In this document: in pieces, positions 25,936 through 37,135 of the stretch
Layout of the letters: each line of letters opens with the position of its first letter
Numbering within the stretch: the stretch's first letter is position 1
Origin: Siphonodentalium dalli
Taxonomy: Eukaryota > Mollusca > Scaphopoda > Gadilida > Siphonodentaliidae
Direction: 5' to 3'
Length of the DNA stretch: 64,000 nucleotides
Assembly (NCBI GenBank): GCA_032622095.1
Contig: CP136063.1
Span: 10,893,814-10,957,813, forward strand
Notes under the pieces: generated by a model
Seen by the model: the letters and a program-made list of their open reading frames with translations, nothing else
Database searches by the model: none
What the model was told of the DNA's origin: nothing
Position numbers and translations under genes: made by a program

Positions 25936-26455
25936 TTTTGGCACGGGCTACAAATTGTACCTTTGGTCGGATCGTTATGAAATTTGTCATGGCTGTTGAC
26001 ATTGACATTTAGATGGGAACAATTCAATTGGAGAAAAAACATGGCTAACAGCGGCCATCTTGGATTTCAAAATTCAATCCATTAGCAAGGGCTACATGCC
26101 GGAGTGCTTGTCTGATCACAATGAAATATGTCGTGGATGTTAATATTGACATATAGATGGGAACGAGTGATTTCGTGGTCATTCAGCCATAAAACATGGC
26201 AGCTGGCAGCCATCTTGGATTTTACTCTTTGCATTACTAAATCTTTTGGCATGGGCTACAAATCGTACCTTTGGTCGGATCATTATGAAATTTGTCGTGG
26301 TTATTGACATGTAGATGGGAACGATTCATTGTGAATATTAACATCCATGACAAATTTAATAAGACAATCCGGCCTGTACCCCGTGCTAATGGATTAAATT
26401 TTGAAATCCAAGATGGCCGCTGGTGGCCATGTTTTTTGCCAAATGACCCCAAAAT
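25936..26455. repeat. Tandem and inverted copies of a GGCTACAAAT...CCATCTTGGATT repeat
   Basis: Three direct copies start near 25,936, 26,081 and 26,244 (GGCACGGGCTACAAATTG; TTGGTCGGATC; TATGAAATTTGTCRTGG; TAGATGGGAAC), and one inverted copy covers about 26,337-26,455. The GCCATCTTGGATTT segment near 26,065 and 26,213 and its complement near 26,405 belong to the unit. The unit is about 150 bp. No coding signal was seen. Confidence 0.75.
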
Positions 26456-26639
26456 GAATTTTTCCCATTAACATGTCAAAGTCAACAGCCATAAAAGTAC
26501 ATTTGAGGGCACGCAAATTACGTTTACGTATAGTCAATTTAGCATGATAGCATTAAGGCTAGGCTTGCGGTGTCTGTCAGACCACGTATAGCATTATAAC
26601 ATTCATGTCAGGCTTGCTGTGTCAGTCATTTGATATACA

Positions 26640-26813
26640 TAAGGATAATCTTCTGCTTCCTAACATCAATCGACTGAATAAATAATTTCTGGCACACATC
26701 GCATTGCTAAGGGCGATCCCACATGTGCATAGTCCATTGTCCCGTCAGGCTACTCAACTGAATAAATGATTTATATCGCACATCGCATTCATACGGGAGA
26801 GAGAGAGAGAGAG
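26640..26813 (-). pseudogene. Detached C-terminal fingers of the adjacent zinc-finger gene
   Basis: Minus-strand reading continues the finger pattern beyond the stop at 26,814. A finger-like PYE...CDVC segment lies at about 26,760-26,795 and a second at about 26,680-26,750, now out of frame and with further stops. A (GA)n run at 26,797-26,813 sits exactly where the inter-finger linker should be. The gene therefore once had at least two more fingers. Confidence 0.7.
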
Positions 26814-27767
26814 CTAGGTATGCAATCTCATATGTACAGCCAGGTTACTCAACCGAGAAAAGGATTTCTGGCACGCATCACATTGGTATGGGCGATCTCC
26901 GGTGTGGACCCTCTTATGTTTCGTCAGGTCACCCGACTGAGTAAATGATTTCTCGCACACATCACATTGATACGGGCGATCCCCGCTGTGGATCATTTTA
27001 TGTGTAGTCAGGGCAGCCGACTGAGTAAATGATTTATCGCACACATCGCATTGGTACGGCCGATCACCAGTGTGGATCCTCTTATGTCTAGTTAGGTGAT
27101 TCGACCGAGTAAATGATTTCTCGCATACATCGCAATGGTACGGCCGATCCCCGACGTGGATCCTCTTATGTGTCGTCAGGTCACCCGACCGAGTAAATGA
27201 TTTCTCGCACACATCACATTGATACGGGCGATCCCCGGTGTGGATCATCTTATGTGTAGTCAGGGCAGCCGACTGAGTAAATGATTTCTCGCACACATCA
27301 CATTTATACGGGCGATCACCCGCGTGGATTCTCTTATGAATCTTCAGATTACCCAACTGAGTAAATGATTTCTCGCACACATCACATTGATACGGGCGAT
27401 CACCGATGTGGATCATCTTATGTTTCGTCAGGATACTCGACTGGGTAAATGATTTCTCGCACACATCACATTGGTATGGGCGATCTCCCGCGTGGAATTT
27501 CTTATGCATGTTCAGATTACCCAACTGACTAAATGATTTCTCGCACACATCGCATTGGTATGGTAGGTCACACGTGTGCATCACCTTATGTTTCGTCAGG
27601 TCACTCAACTGAGTAAATGATTTCTTGCACACCCCACACTGATATGAACCCTTATGCTTTGTCTTAGTGCTTAACAACTCTGAGTCCACGGCCATCTGTG
27701 GCGTATTTATCGGTGTGTTTTTATCATCTTCAGTCTCCATTGTTGATGGCTCCACCTCCCCATACAT
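26814..27767 (-). CDS. C2H2 zinc-finger protein, 10 fingers
   Basis: A 317-codon ORF with an ATG start. Residues 1-41 are an acidic, Thr-rich leader with no KRAB, BTB, SCAN or ZAD domain that I recognise. Ten C2H2 fingers follow at exact 28-residue spacing (C44-C47-H60-H64 through C296 to H316), joined mostly by GDRPY linkers. All metal ligands are present. Helix residues (-1,2,3,6) vary between fingers (QSDK, QGNM, QSIK, QGNI, QAAT, RGDT, RNHR, QAAT, QGDK, RSNV), as in sequence-specific DNA-binding arrays, so a nuclear DNA-binding role is inferred. Finger 1 has an odd CDLPY linker. The ORF ends right after the last histidine, at a TAG next to a (GA)n run, and decayed fingers follow, so the protein is C-terminally shortened. 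Whether it is transcribed cannot be judged. Confidence 0.88.
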   Translation of the reverse strand: MYGEVEPSTMETEDDKNTPINTPQMAVDSELLSTKTKHKGSYQCGVCKKSFTQLSDLTKHKVMHTCDLPYQCDVCEKSFSQLGNLNMHKKFHAGDRPYQCDVCEKSFTQSSILTKHKMIHIGDRPYQCDVCEKSFTQLGNLKIHKRIHAGDRPYKCDVCEKSFTQSAALTTHKMIHTGDRPYQCDVCEKSFTRSGDLTTHKRIHVGDRPYHCDVCEKSFTRSNHLTRHKRIHTGDRPYQCDVCDKSFTQSAALTTHKMIHSGDRPYQCDVCEKSFTQSGDLTKHKRVHTGDRPYQCDACQKSFSRLSNLAVHMRLHT

Positions 27768-28330
27768 GATTTAACTGTAGCTGTATATGTAATGTTTCTG
27801 TACTAGGCTTACATGAGATTACCTGACTAAAGCTAACAGAAAATCTCACGAAAGAGTTAAATTTATCGAACAGATACAGTTTAAGTTAAGAAATCATCAG
27901 ATGAAAATAATAATATTTATGTCCAGAAAAAGGTGTTTGAATAAGTGGTCTTAAGCAGCGGGGTACGGGATAGAACAATGTCGCAATCCATAGTTTAAAA
28001 AAAGTAATTGGACTTTACAGCTCAGTAGACGATTATAGTATATCGTTTTCTTGACCATAACAGGTTTATGCTGAGAGAATTGACATATTCGACAATATTC
28101 ACGTGACAATTTGTTCGCCAAGCTTTCACAGGGTGACGTGAGTTAAATATATCGAAAAGACGATGGATACAGTTAAATTAAGATGCTTTTGGGTGATACG
28201 CGGCTAACAACATAAAACATGTTCAGACCCCCCGTTCAGGCATTTGAAAAGTGGTCTTAAGCACCGATGGACGGCTTAAAACAATATCAAAATGTAGCGG
28301 TCACGTTGTAAATATAGAACTCCGACTGCT
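27768..28330. other. Upstream region of the zinc-finger gene, with a diverged direct repeat
   Basis: No gene was seen. Two diverged copies of one stretch occur about 280 bp apart. GAGTTAAATTTATCGAA...ACAGTTTAAGTTAAG near 27,856 corresponds to GAGTTAAATATATCGAA...ACAGTTAAATTAAG near 28,140. GTGGTCTTAAGCAGCGG near 27,946 corresponds to GTGGTCTTAAGCACCGA near 28,252. It may hold the promoter and 5' leader of the minus-strand gene. Confidence 0.5.
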
Positions 28331-28350
28331 GTCCTCGAACTTACAATAGG

Positions 28351-28488
28351 TGTAAGTTAGATTGCAGGACAAGGCGGTGCCGTTGCAAGAAAGAAGGTGT
28401 CCTATGTACAGACGCATGCGGCTGCGACCAAGAACTATCTCATAACAACTGTATGAGTGACGAAGTGAGCGATGACGAAAATTTGTAG
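28351..28488 (+). pseudogene. Cysteine-rich C-terminal coding fragment
   Basis: Reading from TGT at 28,351 to TAG at 28,486-28,488 gives a compact Cys-rich, basic segment. It has CRTRRCRCKKEGVLC, then TDACGCDQ, then an acidic tail with SDEVSDDEN. Nine cysteines lie within about 33 codons. This CxC-type end followed by an acidic tail resembles the C-termini of some repeated element-derived proteins in marine invertebrates, but I cannot name the family. The frame is blocked by a stop about 45 nt upstream. AATAG just before 28,350 could be a splice acceptor. It is either an orphan exon or a transposon relic. The base composition is clearly richer in GC than the surroundings. Confidence 0.45.
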
Positions 28489-28826
28489 GCTATATATCAC
28501 ACTCTACGTTCTATTATGTGTTCAACGTGACATGGTTGTGCTCAATTCTGAACACTTAGTGGCATAGTGGAGCATAATTTTAATGTTAAAAAGTTATGTC
28601 ACTTCCAAATATACTCGGATATAGAACACATATGTTTTATCCTGATATCAAACAACTTCAAAACATAGACTTAGAAATAAGAATCATACATAGCAGGATC
28701 AGAGTGAGCATCCATGTAAACTTGCTTAAATTCTAACATTAGTCACATATTTCTATTTGACTCCAGTTAATAATAATAATAATAATGTGTATTATTTGAC
28801 AATGGTACTTATAATTGTTTTGGATA
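28489..28826. other. AT-rich intergenic stretch with a (TAA)n microsatellite
   Basis: No ORF or recognised element. A run of about seven TAA units lies at 28,768-28,787. Confidence 0.7.
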
Positions 28827-29871
28827 AGGCCAACCTTTTTTATTTTTCTGCTTTACGGATTTTTTTAACCTTGTTTTGGTAGGGTCGGTCGGAAAAAAAA
28901 TAAAAATAAAAATGCTTGAACCATTTTTTTTTTTGGACATTCGCTAAGGTGGTAATTGTGTCTTTATAATTCTCTGTCAGTCACTTACAGAGAACAGTTT
29001 TTCAGACGTATATCACAAATTTAAAATCCAGTACTATTATTTGAAACATAACTAAGATTATTGAATAATATTGAAAAAATCCAGAAATAAAGAGTTTGTT
29101 TTTGTTCAACATTTTAATTATTGAATGAATGGACACCCCCATTCAGTTATATTGTATACATTGAAAAAGTCCATTATTCATCTGGTTGGATGTCATGGAA
29201 AAATAAGTAGCCGACAGATAATATATGTGTAGAAGGATTCCTATTAGTTGGTGGGAAATGTTCAGATAATAAGTTTAGAACTTGTTGAACTTTTTATCTG
29301 AACATTTCCTAAGGAATCTACTTGTCTGGTCAATGAGTATTTAGTATAGAGAGGGTTAATAAACACATGTGAATGGTGAGATTAGTGGTAGTGATAAATA
29401 GTGAATGTGTAAAATGAGCAAACCCACACTGAACATACTCATTAGCTTGTAATTCCTATCTAAGAACCTTGTGGACTGTTAATGGTCTTCAGTCATAAAG
29501 ATCACCATAAATTCCCAGGAATACAAAATGTATTCTAAAGGCCATTTAAAGTTTTAAAGAGATGTCAAGATTTATAGAAAGCATACAGGTATCTTGGTGG
29601 CAGAAGCATATAAACTCCAGATGACTTCTCAGTTTTCATCTTGGATGTAGTTAAAAGTAATTAAAGCCAGAGATATCTACAGTTGATATGTCCTATGCAT
29701 TTTTAATTACCAGTGAAATGTGGTTAGATAATTTGTTACTGATAAGCAGAACCAGCTAAGGTCGGCTGTGAAAATAAAAATAAAAATTATATTTGATTTT
29801 TATTTCCTTGTCGGGCCACAGAAAACAGGGTCGGCGGATCCGTAAAGCACTAAAATAAAAAAGTTTGGCCT
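28827..29871. mobile_element. About 1.05 kb non-autonomous element with inverted ends
   Basis: The left end, AGGCCAACCTTTTTTATTTT followed by CTGCTTTACGGAT, is the inverted complement of the right end ATCCGTAAAGCAC...AAAAAAGTTTGGCCT. Both ends then carry (A/T)-runs of the AAAATAAAAATAAAAA type and a GGTCGGC motif (near 28,883 and 29,829). The interior is AT-rich and has no ORF above 60 codons. A target duplication was not resolved, so the superfamily is unknown. Confidence 0.7.
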
Positions 29872-30329
29872 AACTAACATTAAGTCTTTAAACAATTTCT
29901 TTCAGCTCATTGGATTGCACAGTTTATTTCCAGTAGTGACGAAAACTAACTTTTCACTAAAAACACGTTTATTTTGCGATTTCAACAAATGTGTGACTTT
30001 AATATCCTATAACTCATACAACTGATTAATTTCTTATTATTTCTTATATTTATATTGACAGAAATAATATAACCACGCAATATGCGTTGATATTCCATAC
30101 TGTAGTTCGTTATTTCAATAAAAGTTATGTTTTGCTAACCCTCATACCATCAATATTTAGGCCCATTTTTTTTAGAATGCATGTGATAAAAGTAGATTTA
30201 TCTCAAAACTGCAACACTTTTGGAGCTTACATCCACCCTGACGCTAAAATAGACACATTGAGCAATAACTAGGCAACCATGAATATTTCCTACCACGCCA
30301 GTTGAACTAACTCCTAAAATAGAGCTCTT

Positions 30330-30330
<1 letters not shown>
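29872..30330. other. AT-rich intergenic DNA
   Basis: No gene, RNA or repeat recognised. The short ORFs here lack any family resemblance. Confidence 0.6.
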
Positions 30331-30930
<600 letters not shown>

Positions 30931-31059
30931 AGTAAAATCCATAATGTATTCGTGTAACAAAATTCATACCTGTATCGTATATGGCCCTTTAAACTAACGA
31001 TGCTGAAGGTAGACGCACTTTTGTCTGTTAATTAACTTCTAAGCACGTTGTATTCTGCA

Positions 31060-31800
31060 CCTACTTCTAGGCACAGAGCTCTCAAGCTAATAACACAACA
31101 TATAACCATTTCTGGAACATTCTCCATACGGACGGGAATAAAGCGGTGAAACAGGTTATGCATACCACTAGGTGACAAAACATTTAAGCCAGCACTAATT
31201 TGAATAAAAACCATTAAGGGGCCCGTATCATTTGCACATATTGGCTAAGAAAAATAAAATGCCTTTCTAGCTGCCTCTAAAACAATTTATAAAATTAAAA
31301 CAATCTACAAAAATCTCAGCACGTGGGAGACCATCTAGGTATTAAAACACATCTAACTCCAAGCAGCCAACAGATGCTTACAGACCATAACACATGCAAA
31401 ACAGCCAATGCATTTTATGTTCTCGAAACTTCCATAATAACATTAAATCAAAGAGCACTAGGCAAAAACATGCGTATATCGCAGTTCCAATAATGCTTCT
31501 GTGCAAGGGGATTTGTGAACAGATTGAAAATGAGCGTATGTGACCATCACTTCATAGATTTACCTATCTATCCAACTTAAAGCATTTATGAAGAATGTAG
31601 GGACACCAAGCATTATACATTTTCACAAACCGATGGGCACTAAACAGACCAGCGAGGCACTTGCTCTCACAAAAGCTAATAACACAGCATTTATCCATTT
31701 CTGGAAAATTCTTGGCCCGTGTGAGTTAGCAGTAAAGCGTATTGAACTCGAAGCAGCCAATACGAATTATACAACAGATGCTTACATACCTAACCTATGC
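31060..31800. repeat. Two diverged direct copies of an unclassified repeat
   Basis: The stretch from about 31,071 (GCTCTCAAGCTAATAACACAAC...CCATTTCTGGAACATTCT) recurs from about 31,660 (CAAAAGCTAATAACACAGC...CCATTTCTGGAAAATTCT). AAGCAGCCAACAGATGCTTAC near 31,361 recurs as AAGCAGCCAATACG...CAGATGCTTAC near 31,753. The 106-codon ORF at 31,588 lies in this repeat and is not supported as a gene. Confidence 0.5.
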
Positions 31801-31908
31801 AATTTCTCTCACAAAAGCTATACCGCGAGTGGAATGAACCCTGAATACAGACTGACTCCCCGCTCTGTATCCCTCCTAATGGTCAACTGTTATGGTAAAA
31901 TTGATTAA

Positions 31909-32192
31909 ATCATCTCTAACATTAGTTAAGCTTTTTCTCTAAATACCCCTTTAATATCTGTAATCGAACTATCAGGAATCAATCAACGCCTTGCCAATAT
32001 ATATTTGAACATTTCAAATAAAGTAAATCCTACACACAATTTCTCGAAGCTTCGTAATTAAACACATATTTAAGTCATTAACTGCCCTACTGCCACGATA
32101 CGTCTGTCATTCAAATGCATGCTATGATCAATGGGAATTTGTGATTTCTCAAGTAATATGAAATATACAAATTCTCAGGTCTGCCTAATGAT
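31909..32192. other. AT-rich intergenic DNA
   Basis: No gene or structural RNA seen. The last 20 bases (GGTCTGCCTAATGAT) resemble the internal motifs of the foldback element that follows. Confidence 0.5.
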
Positions 32193-32862
32193 AGGAGGAC
32201 CATTGACCATCATCAGGCAGACTGCGATATTATGCAGACCAAATCCGGTCTGCCTATTTTTTGCATACCAGTCAAAACTAGTTATCTGGTGCTTTAATTG
32301 TTAACATCTCTCCTTGTTCAACCGATTTAGGTTGTCTTTTGTCTATAAAATGATGGGATTAAAAAGATTTTTGTTAAGGGCATTTCAGCCCCGATAATTT
32401 TGAGACATGTATATTCTGTCCATATATAGCTTCATCATTGTGCGGTCGAAACATCTGCAGCGGTCTTGAAAAAATCAGCTTTTCTGGTTGTGCATTTTTT
32501 ATGTATATGATGCAGCAAAAAAGGAGATAAATGGCCAAATGTCATTAAAACATCGAGAAATCTGGTGTATACATCGAAATTGAGTATAAATTTCGGGATT
32601 GAAAAAAGACCGCACAATGATGAAACTATATATCGATAGAATATACATGTCTCAGAATTATCGGGGCGGAAATGCCCTTAACAACAATGTTTTCAATCCA
32701 ATCATTTTATAGACAAAAGACAACCTAAATCGGTTGAACAAGGAGAGGTGTTAACAATTAAATCGCAAGATAACTAGTTGTGACTGGCATGCAAACATTA
32801 GGCAGACCGGATTTCGTCTGCATAAAGTCGCAGTCTGCCTAATGATGGTCAATGGTCCTCCT
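32193..32862. mobile_element. 670-bp foldback element with inverted repeats of about 265 bp
   Basis: The left end AGGAGGACCATTGACCATCA and the right end TGATGGTCAATGGTCCTCCT are perfect complements. The complementarity continues with few mismatches for about 265 bp on each side, through TCTGCCTA, AACTAGTTATCT, TTGTTCAACCGATTTAGG, TTTTGTCTATAAAATGAT, GCCCCGATAATT and CATCATTGTGCGGTC. The unpaired middle is only about 130 bp. Repeated GGCAGAC/GTCTGCC motifs lie near both ends. The flanks AATGAT and AATGCT could be a 6-bp target duplication with one mismatch. No ORF. A transcript would fold into a long hairpin. Confidence 0.85.
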
Positions 32863-33057
32863 AATGCTTACTCTACATAGTTATATATATACTGCCGAAT
32901 CCAAACTTCACATAATCTTTGAATACACATTAATAAAAGGATTAAAATCTTTCTCAAATGGTGCGCTATAACATTCAACACAAACACCATTAAGTGTTCT
33001 GACACAGACAACAAAGTTAAGGTTTCTGTAGAAATTAAGGTTTTCTAGTGTGTCACT

Positions 33058-34620
33058 ACTTCAGAAATGGTTCAAATAGCATACAAATCACCGCATTTTG
33101 GTCACATACCTTAAAGGTACACGTCACTTATGCATTTAAACCTAATTCCGCGTATACATCAATAAAAACGCTCTTTATTTTCAAAATTGTTTGAATGTCC
33201 CTAGTTTTAACAAAGATTTTTGCAATTTACATGCTTTCATTCATATAAAATTGACGAAATGTATGTTAAACGACAACAACATTGTAACAGATTGGCCACT
33301 TACCTTCAAGTTATAGGTCATATTAGCCTGTACATTTATGGGAGACAGACATACATAATAGAATGCATCGGCACAGTGTTACTGTTAATAATAAGGTGTC
33401 ATTTACTTCAGAAATGGTTCCTATAGCATACTATTGTACCCGTGGTCACATACCTTAAAGGTACACGTCACTTAAGCATTTAAACCTAACTCAGCGTATC
33501 TATCAATAAAACGCTCTTTATTTTCAAATTTGTCTGAATGCCTCATCGTTGTACTAAATTTACATTTAAAATCAAGCATTTAAACCTAATTCCGCCTATC
33601 CATAAATAAAAAACGCTCTTTTATTTTCAAAATTTGTCTTAATGTCCATCGTTTACTAAATTTAGATTTAAAATTAAGCATTTAAACATAATTCATCGTA
33701 TCCATAAATAAAAAACGCTCTTTATTTTCAAAAATGTCCATAGTTTTAACAAATATTTTTTGCAATCTACATGCTTTCATTCATATAAAAATGCTGCAAT
33801 GTATGTTAGACAACAACATTATAACATATTGGCCTTCAAGTTACATATGCATGTACATTCGATGCACGAGGCAACCCTGTAGGAAATGAAGGTATTGATT
33901 TGTCATTACATCAGAAATGGTTCATACAATTGACCGTATTTTGGTCACATACCTTAACGGTACACGTCACTTTTGTAAACTCTATAATCAGATAATACAT
34001 TACACATAGGGTTGAACATGTCCACCGTAGTCAGCTTATTTACTTCAGAAATGGTTCCAGTAGCATAGTATTGTACCCGTGGGTCACATACATTAAAGGT
34101 ACACGTCATTTCTGGCTATAATAATACAATACATTACACATAGGGTTGAACATGTCCACCATAGTAAGCTTATTTACTTCAGAAATGGTTCCAATAACAT
34201 AGTACTGTATCCGTGTGGTCCCTTACCTTACAGGTACACGTCACTTTTGTCTATAATCAGACAATACATTACACATAGGGTTGAACATGTCCACCGTAGT
34301 AGGCTTATTTACTTCAGAAATGGTTCCAATAGCATAGTATTGTACCTTTGGTGTCCCTTACCTTAAAGGCACACGTCACTTTTGTAAACTCTATAATCAC
34401 ACAATACATTACTCATAGGGTTCAACATGGTCACCGAAGCAACCACATCCAAAAGCAACGAACACCCATTACTGAGTCCCGCTGTTACACACATCACAAT
34501 TACTCGGGATTAAGGTCTTCTAGTAATGAGTTATGGTTGTATACTTTAGAAATGGTACCTATAGCATACTATTGTACCCCATTGGTGCACATCACGTTTC
34601 GTGTGAATTACATGAGCAGA
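33058..34620. repeat. Seven-copy interspersed-tandem repeat (ACTTCAGAAATGGTTC...GGTACACGTCAC)
   Basis: The ACTTCAGAAATGGTTC core occurs near 33,058, 33,405, 33,909, 34,042, 34,175, 34,311 and (diverged) 34,543. Each is followed by a GTATTGTACCC-like stretch and then CTTAAAGGTACACGTCACTT. The middle copies have a 133-136 bp period with a shared CATAGGGTTGAACATGTCCA segment. A second module (GCATTTAAACCTAATTCCGC with AAACGCTCTTTATTTTC) is interleaved at about 33,135, 33,475, 33,575 and 33,680. No coding signal. Confidence 0.85.
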
Positions 34621-34679
34621 TATAACTCAATTCTCTGCATTTCGAATGGAATTGGGTATTTTTGTTAATTATTTACAGT

Positions 34680-36080
34680 GTTATTTAGCTTAGAAATTGT
34701 TGTTATTTTATATCAATATGCCAGTTTATGTCACAGACAAAATGCGTACTCACGCTTCACATAGACTGATATGTAAGCATTGGTATCATTTAGAATGTCA
34801 AAATATGGTCTAAGTCAGTCGTATTAGCTATATATGGGCAATTTCCTTTCAAGTTATAATCCCATTAAAACTATGCTTCAAATGTAAATTATATGTAACT
34901 TGAATATGCTCGGTCCCCAGTGCCTTTTTTGTGAATAGGTTCTAACCGACCATCGTTCATACTCGAACGCGTGTGTATATGATAGCGATGGTAATGGTAG
35001 AGAGAGCTAGAGCTTGGTAGACCCACTGCCTATATCAATATATATGTACGATATACAAGCACTGACCGCAATGGGTTCCCGTTACTGGTCTATACACATG
35101 AAGTATTAAAGTTATACACCTTCATCAGCGCGCTCTTAATGAGTTTTGAATCGGCATACGGGTACGAATCCGAACCATTCCGATGTAATTTATCGGAATT
35201 CCAATCATAACCATCTGTACAGAGAAAGCTAGTGGTAACGATACACTATGTTTACGTAATTGACCAGACACATTGAGGTAAAGAAGCAAACTATAAATGT
35301 ATCAAAGGTATATTTCAAGGTTTTTTAATCGGCAACCAATTATTATATTTATAACCAATCAAAATCCGTTGCTGAATTTAGCTATACGAGGGCAAACGGA
35401 ATGATAACATTCGTTCAACAACTTGGTATTCTAGTCATAGTTCATTTCATATTATTACTCTAAAATCCCCATTACATGAAGAAAATAAAGAGCCCATCTG
35501 ATGTAGACTAGTATATAAATACTTAGTGATTTATTTTCATCAATTATATGTATTGTTACTCCTATAAATATAGTCTGTTATACAGAGGATACATTCCCCA
35601 CGTGACAGTATCGTGCCACGAAATGTCTACTGTGTTCAAAGTATGTAAGTGCGTGTCTGGTTTATGTATATGTCCCTGTTTCTTAAAGCAAATCCAGTAC
35701 ATATATGTGCGTTAAGACACGTGCAATTTCCACTGGTAAATCACGTATAAAAGCTCTTTACTGCATAGTTAAACTGTTGAGTTTTCACACGCATTCTATG
35801 TCATTTTTATGGACTATATACGTGGTATATGTCAGTATATACACGAATGTAATGTAATCACGTGTGCGTATTAATTTAATATATTCTTCTCAAAACAACT
35901 CAGCACAACGCATCAATTTTGATGTCTATGGCGGTTCAAACAGTGTACACTTTCAGTGTTGTTACCGTTTAGTGCATACCATACGCATTTATGCATAATA
36001 ACGCGGGTCTACATCGTTGCTATATACCTATATACGTCCATTTTCTTAAAGTTTTAAAGGGGCGGGGTTAGGGGAGCGAT
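34680..36080. other. AT-rich intergenic DNA
   Basis: Nothing recognisable: no ORF above 60 codons with family features, no RNA gene and no clear repeat. Confidence 0.6.
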
Positions 36081-36089
36081 CGTGCGTCA

Positions 36090-37135
36090 CTTAAAAATAA
36101 TGTCACCCTATTTTACACCTACCCCCCTTCTACATATTTACCAATTCTACTTTTACCCTTACCCACATCCAATATACCCTCCCCTTGCAAACTTATTAGC
36201 CATCCTGACACCCTTTTATTATACTCTGTGCATCATTCATTTTCTTTGCCCTCATGTCCCTGCCATTTCCTATAAGTTAATGCCACTTTCCAGGTGATCT
36301 CCTTTTTAGCCCTATCTGACTACTTTGTACTTCATACACAAACCCCAAGTTCATACAGATATACATAATACTTACATTTCCATTCATTCTCCTCTTCATA
36401 GTTGCCCCTATCCAATGACTCTTTATAGCTTACCTAGGTTTCCACCATATATGTTTACACCTAAATTATATATATGTTCACAATTTTACCCTCTCCTTAG
36501 TCCTTTACACTCCACCCCAGTTCATATTTAGTTATTATTGATGTTTACACATATGTTCACCCTTTGGCCTATTTTCTCATTCCCCTTTGCATAGCTTTAC
36601 CTAACATCATTTGATTTCTATACCTTTCATTGTAAGCCCTCGCCAGCTCGCACCCTCTAATCACCGTCTGCAACCATGCTCACATCTGTGACCCTCTTAT
36701 ATCATCTCAGTTGCTTCCCTGTACCTAATATCATTTAATTTTCTATACCTTTCATTTTAAACCCTCGCCAGCCCTTAACCTCTAAGCACTATCTGCAACC
36801 ATGGTAAACCCCTCTCCGCCCAAAGCAATCCTTTTCATATGATTTAGGTATACTCAACGAATGCACCCTTCTGTTATAACATATCACTTTTATCTCATTT
36901 CCTTTAATTATGTACATGTTTTTTTTACCACCCTAGCTCTCCAGTGTACACCTCTATTAATTTTCCCACTAGCCCATTTACCCTTATCCCTCCAATAAAC
37001 ACCTTTAATTATGTTAATATTCTCCCTTTCCCCTGTTGTACAACTCTCATTTTGCATATAACCTCTAGCCACTCTGTTCTTCCCACACCAACTTCAATGT
37101 TTTCCTAGGAAAGTAATGCTTACCCCTCAATGTTT
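36090..37135. other. Strongly pyrimidine-biased, G-poor tract
   Basis: The plus strand is rich in C and T and strikingly poor in G for about 1 kb (runs such as CCTACCCCCCTTC and TTTACCCTTACCC), while both flanks are balanced AT-rich DNA. It contains a direct repeat of about 120 bp. TACCTAACATCATTTGATTT near 36,598 recurs as TACCTAATATCATTTAATTT near 36,721, with CCTCGCCAGC and CTGCAACCATG following each. The small ORFs are Pro/Tyr/Leu-rich by composition and not credible genes. Confidence 0.7.

Noticed and set aside
31588-31908. 106-codon ORF with an ATG start
   Set aside because: It lies in a diverged direct repeat and shows no domain or codon pattern. Its counterpart near 31,070 is not open.
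34348-34668. 106-codon ORF
   Set aside because: It overlaps the last copies of a tandem repeat, and the equivalent frames of other copies are closed.
36061-36080. Possible G-quadruplex or promoter (GGGGCGGGGTTAGGGG)
   Set aside because: It is a single short G-rich run with no gene nearby in either direction, too little to call a regulatory element.
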